A stretch of 64,000 nt of DNA from Pristionchus mayeri (Eukaryota; Nematoda; Chromadorea; Rhabditida; Neodiplogasteridae), in assembly GCA_036245805.1 (NCBI GenBank), contig BTRK01000004.1:37908907-37972906 (forward strand), read 5' to 3'. Of this stretch, positions 57,004 to 64,000 are shown piece by piece (the first letter of the stretch is position 1; every line of letters starts with the position of its first letter). A program made the translations under genes and the position numbers. Under the pieces are notes generated by a model. That model searched no databases. It worked only from the letters and a program-made list of their open reading frames with translations, and was not told the origin of the DNA.

Positions 57004-57756
57004 GAACGTTTTAGCGATGTTTACAAGAGAATCACGGGTGCGCTGCTGCGATGTAGGCAACACTGCCAACGAATGATTTCTGGTGCACAGACCTTTTTAC
57101 CAAGGGTTAGCAACCAGGGATGGGCTTTAGCATTAACGGTTTTAACGGACGTATTCATATTAAATTATTGTTTAATGGAATCTGTTAAATTATAATTTAG
57201 CGGAATCCGTTAAAGTTTATCCGTTAAATCCGTTATCAAAAAATTATTTCCTTATTTTGAAATTTTTCTTTCAGATATATACTCTATTTCTAACAGGCAC
57301 GTTGCACGAAGTAGGAAATTAAATCAATGGGTGAACAAAACTGTTGGCTCTGAATTCGATTTGTAAGATAACGTATACAATTAGAGATATTTTGCGTAAT
57401 TTCCAGGAAATATGTTTTAACCTACTAATCAATGATAAGATGCCGTCATAAAAGAAATATGTATTACTAATATTGAATATTACATTGCATATTATTTTCC
57501 TATAATTATATATTTTTATAGCAAATAGATAAAATGCGCGAGTACAATAAAAACAGAAAAACCAGCAGCTCGGAGCTGGTTGGTAGACTGGTAATTGTCG
57601 AATTGATAAATGTAGAGTAGCCGCCGCATTCGACGACCCCAGAAATGAGTAGACTTGTAGATGTGGATTGGACATTGTAGAAGATAAGATACAGGAACGT
57701 TTTAGCGATGTTTACAAGAGAATCACGGGTGCGCTGCTGCGATGTAGGCAACACTG
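57004..57756. repeat. Identical 62-bp direct repeats flanking a 629-bp insert
   Basis: The 62 bp beginning GAACGTTTTAGCGATGTTTA are identical at 57004-57065 and 57695-57756. The 629 bp between them are AT-rich and non-coding. Inside is a CAGGGATGGGC motif near 57114, resembling a hAT terminus, but no matching opposite end is seen. The direct repeats may be an unusually long target duplication or the scar of unequal exchange in the local tandem array. Confidence 0.75.
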
Positions 57757-58194
57757 TGAAGCGAAGAGAGGAAAGTAGTCAATCGCATGAATTGAATAAA
57801 GTTAAATTATTTGTAATTTTCTAGCTCTGCTTTTGAAATACTATCATCGATACTCGAATCGAAGTCGTAATATACAAGTATTGAAACATACGAAATCGCA
57901 GATAAGAGGAAATAACGTATGCTCGTTCTTTCAGCTATTGAAGCTCAACCGACTGGTGAGATATTGTATTTGGAAAGGGGGGGGGGAGTCGGAAGTGCAC
58001 GCAGCGTGATCAAGCACCCATCGCGTGTATGAGAACGAAAAATATCGGCGATCTCAGAGTGGTTCGATGAGGTAGAGAAGTGTTCCATTTGTGATCGTAG
58101 AGCGAGAGAGCATGAGGAACAAAGATTGAATTGGTGGTGTGAAATAACCGTTATAGTGATGTTTACAGGAAAATCACGCGTACACTATCTATAA

Positions 58195-59706
58195 CACGGA
58201 TCTCCTGTAAAAATGCAGGAAAAATAACCCTTTTGCGACAGAAAAAAATTTTGGGTCACGGATTTCGATGAAACTAGAAAGACTGACCAAAGTGAGGGCG
58301 GGGAGAACGTCTATCCACTTCATTTCTCAAAATTTGCATGTTGAACGAAGTTATGACCTACCGCTTTGGAAGGCCGTATATCGGTCAATGTTTGACCTAC
58401 ATCGAGCGGATTATTTTCCAATCGATGCGAAATTTTCTGATCTATAATAGTTCTGCCTTACGGTAAGTGCGAAATTTAAGTGTTCACATAGTTATGCCTA
58501 AAAAACTGTTTTTGCCGACTAAATATGCTAATGAAGTACCTTTTATGTTGAGAAAGGTACGATTTTTATGCTTGATTCGGATTCCCCAACCCCAAATTGA
58601 GGTATGTATGTAGTTCGTTGCTCATAACTCGAGGCGTATCATGCCGCCACTCAGTAGGCAGAATCCGAACTTGGTGCAATTTTTGAACGAAAAATGTTGT
58701 GGTGCCTATCTCACCTCCAACTTATGCAAATGAACAAACTGCGACCACTTTTGGATAGCTCTCGAGTAGATCTCCAACAATTACTAAGGGATGTTTAACG
58801 CTGAAGTTGACAGTTTTCGAGTTACATAGCATAACCATATTCAATGGATAATAGTGAAAGGATCGTGTTTCATCCAAAAATTACGACAAGTCCAGATTGT
58901 CCCTAATGAGTAGCTATGTCTACATCCCCGTGTTACGACCAACGAACTATGTACATATGTCAATTCAGGGGTGGGGAATCCGAAATAAACATAAAATCCA
59001 TACAGTCACGTGCTTATAGTGGACTTTAAGACAATTCGGCGTAAAAAATTTGAAATAAACTTGTGATAATTTAGTTTTTGCGGTGTAACTCGAAAACGGT
59101 CAACTTCAGCGTTAAGCATCCTCTAGTAATTGTTGGAGATCTACTCGAGAGCTATCCAAAAGTGGTCTCAGTTCGCTCATCTGCATAAGTTGGAGGTGAG
59201 ATAGGCACCAAAACATTTTTCGTTCAAAAATTGCACCAAGTTCTTATTCTGCCCACTGAGTGGCGGCATGATGCGCCTCGAGTTATGATTAACGAACTAC
59301 CTACATACATCAATTTGGGGATGGGGAATCCGAATCAAGCATAAAAATGGTACCTTTCTCAACATAAAAGGTACTTCATTAGCATATTTAGTAGGTAAAA
59401 ACAGTTTTTTAGGCATAACTATGTGAAGACTTAAATTTCGCACTTACAGTAAGCGAGAAATATTGTAGATCAGAAAATTTCGCATCGATTGAAAAAAATC
59501 CGCTCGCTGTAGGTCAAAAATTGACCGATATACGGCCTTCCAAAGCGGTAGGTCATAACTTCGTTCAACATGCAAATTTTGAGAAATGAAGTGGATAGAC
59601 GTTCCCCCCGCCCTCAGTTTGGTCAGTCTTTCTAGTTTCATCGAAATCAGTTACCCAAAAATTTTTTCTGTCGCATCGGTTCCTGCATTTTTACAGGAGA
59701 TCCGTG
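58195..59706. mobile_element. 1.5 kb palindromic (foldback) element with ATAA target duplication
   Basis: The element begins CACGGATCTCCTGTAAAAAT and ends with the reverse complement, ATTTTTACAGGAGATCCGTG. The two arms stay complementary for over 600 bp each, about 58195-58830 and 59080-59706. Bases 58191-58194 and 59707-59710 both read ATAA, a likely target duplication. There is no ORF worth keeping. The roughly 250-bp centre contains a diverged third copy of part of the arm (near 58910-58997, GGGGTGGGGAATCCGAAATA). Confidence 0.88.
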
Positions 59707-60654
59707 ATAATGGATGCTGTGACACTGTGAAGCGAAGAGAGGAGAAAGGCCAACCGAACGAAATTGAAAAAAAAACTTTTTTTATTTCGTATTTCGTATT
59801 TTTGGGACATCCTGTGATCCTGCAATCAGCGATCACAAATATGAGCGTATGGAATTGTTGAAAAAATTGTTGAAAAGCGATCACTGGTGAAAGAAAATAT
59901 CTTGTAATCGTTAACCTTAAAAGACCCTGTCTGACCGACGGGATAGCACATGCAGACAGTCGGAAGTGTACGTACTGTGTTCATTCAATAATATCAGCGA
60001 TCTGAGAGTGGTTTGATGATCTACAGACGAGCTCCATGATGTTCTCAGAGAGCGAACAGTGAGGAACAAGGAGTGAATTGATGGTATTAAGGAAAAAAAA
60101 CGTGATGTTCACGAGAGTATCACGCGTGCTCTCGTTGAGAAGAATGCTAAGCAGTACTATGAATGAGAGGAAAGCAGAACTCTACATTTCTTTGCATGCA
60201 CTTTCTTCAAATTGGGAGAAAAAATTTTTTTGAGCCGACTCCATACTATCAGTGGTAAGAGAATCTGAGAATTAATACGAAACAGATGAAAAACATATCT
60301 GCCTTCTCTCTTTTTACTCGCTCCTTTGAGATCGAATGGATCTATTTTTCTCCATTTCGCGTACTCACGTGCTCCCTGCGAACGCCGAACAGTCTAATCG
60401 GAAGTCTATCTATAGATAAAATGGATGCTCCCATTTCGCGAGCAAGCATCCATTGCGTCTATTAGCTACGCTGTGCGGATGGTGAACTCGAGGATGGTCG
60501 CATAGAGGTAGAGTAGAGGGAGAAAGTATAATTACTGGAGAGAGAGGGCCAGAGAGACCACGCGAATCGACGAGAGTGTATCTCCGTTATTTACTCCACC
60601 CTCGCACGCGTTCTGTGTCCGTGACGAGTTGAGAGAATGCATGGACAGGACAGT

Positions 60655-60715
60655 GCGCTCTCTTCATTTTGCACACTCTCTCGTCGGTCAGCCAGAACAT
60701 GGAATAGAAGAGAGC
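60655..60715. repeat. CTCTCTCGC-type hairpin repeat
   Basis: GCTCTCTTCATTTTGCACAC plus TCTCTCG on the left; the right arm reads GAACATGGAATAGAAGAGAGC. Same dispersed family. A further copy is at 61151-61214. Confidence 0.75.
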
Positions 60716-61241
60716 CCCAGAGCAAGGGTATTTTGACATTACTGCACGTGTATTTTCTAAAAATACCTGGAGGAACATTGAGATGTTTTTAAAGATCGCA
60801 CCCTAGATATGATGTCATGCACATACAGGGAGAACGATGTTGGGATTGCATCTCGGTGACAATGATCTGCTCATTGGTCACAATTCGAGTTCTCTTATCG
60901 CTTGCGTTGTCCTATCGGACACTATCCGACGGATAGGTTTTAGAAGCACTTAATAAAAAATGTTCCAACAATAGAACACTACAATCACAACTATCTGTCC
61001 TGTGTACGATAATTTTCATGATCATACAGAGGCTGAAAAAATCTCGGAACGATGCGATTAGCATCGACATTCATTCACATGAATGTGAGATGATGAACGG
61101 CATTGGTCCCTCAGCCCCTCCCCGTGACTAGGAATGCCTTCGCACGACATCGACTCTTCATTCTGCGCGGTCTCTCACTGGACAGACGGGCGAGAGAACA
61201 CTGAAAATGAGGAGCTTCATATCTTGTTAAGCCATCCATAC

Positions 61242-61331
61242 GGTACTATGTCGGATGAGAACTATGGCGCCAAGCCGCCTTTTATATGTCAAATGAGGCA
61301 TGACATCATAGTTCTCATCCGACTTAGTACC
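61242..61331. repeat. Hairpin element related to the one at 16.2 kb
   Basis: GGTACTATGTCGGATGAGAA plus CTATG pairs with CATAGTTCTCATCCGACTTA plus GTACC around a short loop. It shares the TCGGATGA...AxCTAT arm with 16170-16286, 45 kb away. Confidence 0.8.
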
Positions 61332-61339
61332 ATCCCTAC

Positions 61340-62200
61340 CCGTAAGCTCAGAGAAAGATCATCTTCAGAACAGACAGCGAGTAGCTCCCTTTCTCTGCGC
61401 TCTCTCATCTCTCTCCACCCCTTATAAAACTCCATGGGATCCAAGCCTTCCGGAAGATTGAAGATATTAGGGAAGATTGAATGACTGCAAAATATAAATT
61501 TACAAAAAATATTTGGTAAGCAGAAACGTAACTGAAGAACCGAGGACAACAAATCAGGGCCAGTTCGTTTGATCGTTTGATTCGAAATTTTTTTCCATTG
61601 TCCCTCCATAGGTGGCGATCCCATCTTGTCAATCTATTATCTTCTGAGCAGCATGACATTTGTTTCCTGGTGTCGTAGCTTGAACATCTTCCGTTGTGCC
61701 TTGGAACATATTTTTGATCTATCGATAATATCGTCATTGCTATGTTCTAGGCAGCATATGTACTCCAGCAGTTTGCCAAAAGTTCACGACGCACACACTC
61801 GATGCTTTTGGCACAAAACTAGAAAAATGTGGTCCGATGTAGATGGAGGAAGGAATTTGAAAGGAGATCGGCCTCATGCCATTTCCCAAGAAAACGGCCA
61901 AGGATTCGACACGACAGCTCAAGTTTTTATGAAGAGGAGAAGAGGAAGAGAGGCTGAGTCTGCCTCCAAATTGTTGTTGATTTCCTGTTTTATGGATCTG
62001 CTTTATGAATTTATTATTTGATTTGTATTAAGGTGTCTTTCATCTTCATTTATTATTTGTCTTTGAACTCGGATGGTGATTAATAACAGCATCATTTTAC
62101 TTATATTAAATTTAACCAGTTGTTTTTAATCAATAATGAAATTATTTTACGATCTTGTGAAGATTTGAAATAAGCTCCTCTTTTCGATTAGTTTACACTT
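61340..62200. other. Stretch without a recognised gene
   Basis: A 131-codon plus-strand ORF (61626-62021) is the longest here, but it has no recognisable domain and no splice context. I see nothing else. Confidence 0.4.
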
Positions 62201-62368
62201 TATTACACGGCATTTTGCGTGCACATTTTACAGATTCATTTTACAGATTCTGGGTTCTCAAGTGTGTGGCGAGCGGTTGAGTGCGATTTCGTCTCTCCGT
62301 CTCCGGTTCCGCCCGCCCGGATTCCCTCTCCCAGACGCGTTGGCACGCGGGAGTTGTACGCCGCCACG

Positions 62369-63515
62369 ATGGGTCGCCACTTCTACATCGGCACCATCAA
62401 CGCCAGGACGCTCGGCCCAAGGGAGAAGCAGTCGGAGATGGAACTCGCCCTCGACAAGATCAAGTGGGACGTGGTTGCAGTGCAGGAAGCCAGGATTGTG
62501 GGTTGTGCCTCGTTCAATCTTACATCCTCAGGCACTGTAGTCTACCACTCGGGCGGGCCCACTGCTTCCCATGGCGTGGCATTTTTGCTTCGACCGCAAC
62601 TCGCGCGCGGAGCTGTGTTCAATGGCCTCTCCCCTCGTTTGGCCACTCTGCTCCTTCCCGACCTACGGCTCTTCCTGGTCTGCGCTTACGCCCCTACGTC
62701 TTCCTACGATGACGACGCGTATGAAGACTTCCTAGACCAGGTTGAGACCGCCCTGCGGAGTGCCCCAAAAGGCTATGCCAGTTCTGGTTGGTGACTTCAA
62801 CTGTCGAGTGGCGAGGGAACCTGGCAATGAAAGATTTGTCGGTAACTTTGCCTCTCCCACACCGAACTCACGCGGACGCTGCTTCACTGAGCTCTGCGTG
62901 AGGAACAGACTGCGCATCCTGAACACGTTCCCCAAGAGACGGCACGGTCGAATCTGGACCTGGCGATCCCCAAACGGCTCCGCATTCCACCAAATTGACT
63001 ACGTTGCAGCGCCCGCCACAGCGAGAGTAGTCAACTGTGGATTCGTTGGTCGGTTTGAGTTTGACTCCGACCATCGCCTTGTTCGGATGTGCCTCTCCCT
63101 CCCTGGCAAGGCGAGGCAGAAAAGATGCAGGGAGCGGCTAGATTTCGATCGAACCGCTTTTACTGTCAACGCAAACCTTCTCGCGTCACTGCCCCTTGCC
63201 CGCCCCAGTTCTGCCGCCGACGCCTATACTACGGTAAAGGCTTTCACGGAGACCGCGGCAACGAACTGCTGGAGGAAGCGCCAATCCCCTTCTTGGATCT
63301 CGAGTGGAACGCGGAAGCTCCTAGCGATGCGCCATGAATTGCAATCCAACCCCCAACAAGCTGTCGCCTACTCAGCTGCCTGCAAAGCTGCCCGGACGAG
63401 TTTCGTCGATGACATCAGGAAGCGAAAGGAGGCGCAAGCACGGCAAGCAGCAACCATGGGAAGGAGCATCGTGAAGAGCATGCTGAGTCTGCAAACCTCA
63501 AAGAAGCGCCTTCTA
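62369..63515 (+). pseudogene. LINE-type endonuclease ORF fragment (APE domain), frameshifted and truncated
   Basis: This is the N-terminal part of a non-LTR retrotransposon polyprotein. Apurinic endonuclease motifs appear in order: TINARTL, VVAVQEARI (metal-binding Glu), CAYAPTS, then, in the next frame, VGDFNCR, a WRSPNGSAFHQIDYV block and SDHRLVRM (catalytic His). A one-base insertion in an A run near 62765 moves the frame between APTS and GDFN. The reading frame then stays open to about 63515, where a DD37D transposon has inserted. The reverse transcriptase is not in the window. The SPNG..QIDYV style suggests an RTE or similar clade, which I cannot settle. The 5' limit is unknown; coding resemblance begins at ATG 62369. 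Confidence 0.88.
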
Positions 63516-64000
63516 CAGGGTGTCCAAAAAGTATTGTTACACGGATAAAACCATGTATCTTTCTTTAAAAGCAACATAGACAACTCAAACGGGGCACAGT
63601 ATTTATCAGTGACCATATGAACATAACAATGCACGATCACTCGATCTGGCCTCCATTGGCCGCGATGACCTCTCTGAGACGACGAGGGACCGAGTCGATG
63701 ACGGCCCGCAGGTAAGGGACGTCGATCTTCTCCCATGCCTTGAGAAGGGCTGCCTTGAGGGAATCGCGGTTCTTGTGGCGAGTAGAGCAGGCCTCCTTCT
63801 CCAACACTGACCAAATGCTGAAGTCCAGAGGGTTGAGATCGGGGGAGTTCGAGGGCCATTCCTCACTCGAGATGAAGTCGGGCAGATGGGCGCGACACCA
63901 TGCCTGCGTCACTTTTGCCGAGTGAGCAGGCGCTGAATCCTGTTGGAAGGTCCAGCGAGCCCCTTTGAAGTGGGAGCGGGACCAGGGGAGAAGGGCCTTC
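63516..64000 (-). mobile_element. DD37D (maT-type) Tc1/mariner transposon, partial at window edge
   Basis: The left end reads CAGGGTGTCCAAAAAGTATT and follows a TA (63514-63515) within the LINE reading frame, so it inserted into the LINE. The transposase reads leftward and continues past the right edge, so the other end is not seen. Confidence 0.88.
63637..64000 (-). CDS. DD37D transposase, C-terminal part
   Basis: The visible frame is open from the window edge to a stop at 63637. It includes WTFQQDSAPAHSAKVTQAWC (second catalytic Asp in QQD), then PDFISSEEWP, NSPDLNPLDFSIWSVLE (third Asp in PLD) and the C terminus ending ANGGQIE. Between the two Asp residues are 37 residues, the DD37D spacing of the maT group, as opposed to DD34D for mariner and DD34E for Tc1. 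The N terminus and first Asp lie outside. No stop or frameshift is seen in the 121 codons present, so the copy may be intact. Confidence 0.92.
   Translation of the reverse strand, partial: KALLPWSRSHFKGARWTFQQDSAPAHSAKVTQAWCRAHLPDFISSEEWPSNSPDLNPLDFSIWSVLEKEACSTRHKNRDSLKAALLKAWEKIDVPYLRAVIDSVPRRLREVIAANGGQIE

Larger units (their letters stand above)
56455..60190. repeat. Degenerate tandem repeat, interrupted by two insertions
   Basis: Units carrying GGAAGTCTACGTACTCAGAG...GATCAAxCAAxCAATTGCGT are at about 56456 and 56669, with related blocks at about 56870, 57990 and 59955. The longer units continue with GAGTGGTTxGATGA...AGGAGTGAATTGGTGGTA and GATGTTTACAxGAxAATCAC. The array is split by the 629-bp insert (57066-57694) and by the palindromic element (58195-59706). 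Confidence 0.7.

Noticed and set aside
57114..57124. CAGGGATGGGC motif as a hAT transposon end
   Set aside because: No matching inverted end and no 8-bp duplication found nearby.
61626..62021. 131-codon plus-strand ORF
   Set aside because: No recognisable domain, no splice signals, and average composition for intergenic sequence here.

Overview
The window is nuclear DNA from a nematode, most likely a diplogastrid close to Pristionchus. Coding sequence is cut into many short exons (41-128 nt), with GT donors and mostly TTTCAG or TTGCAG acceptors. Splice acceptors sit just upstream of two start codons, as in trans-spliced worm genes. The mobile elements are mariner-type, DD37D and APE-type LINE. 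The species is inferred, not proven.

The left 45 kb is dominated by one minus-strand gene. I assembled it as 36 in-phase exons between 44855 and 184. It is a KAT6 (MOZ/MORF) class MYST histone acetyltransferase, the orthologue of C. elegans lsy-12. The reading frame stays open for 981 codons and continues past the left edge. Domain order is winged-helix-like N terminus, double PHD finger, the KAT6 LSxYYTPS motif (with a second weaker copy), a long Ser/Ala/Lys-rich linker with an AT-hook, then a full MYST domain with the zinc finger and catalytic Lys, Cys and Glu. In Pristionchus pacificus, lsy-12 is known to act in the mouth-form plasticity switch upstream of eud-1.

The introns are very large for a nematode; one of 20.5 kb splits PHD finger 2. 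They hold an apparently intact mariner nested in a foldback element (13.6-15.2 kb), a dead mariner of another family (35.0-36.3 kb), a TTAA-flanked MITE (30.6-30.9 kb), several degenerate tandem arrays, purine/pyrimidine tracts, and many copies of a CTCTCTCGC/GCGAGAGAG hairpin that recurs across the window.

Upstream of the gene (45-49 kb) are a degenerate tandem array and a 500-base assembly gap. From 49.4 to 52.3 kb is a plus-strand gene for a small secreted/type I membrane protein with eight ectodomain cysteines. It occurs as a direct tandem duplication: the second copy is complete (154 residues), while the first loses its transmembrane exons at the junction. A minus-strand gene start with one transmembrane segment lies at 52-55 kb and is only partly resolved.

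The right end (56-64 kb) is repeat-rich. It has a degenerate tandem repeat interrupted by a 1.5 kb palindromic element and by a 0.63 kb insert between identical 62-bp direct repeats. It ends with an APE-type LINE fragment broken by a frameshift and cut by a DD37D (maT-type) transposon that runs off the edge.
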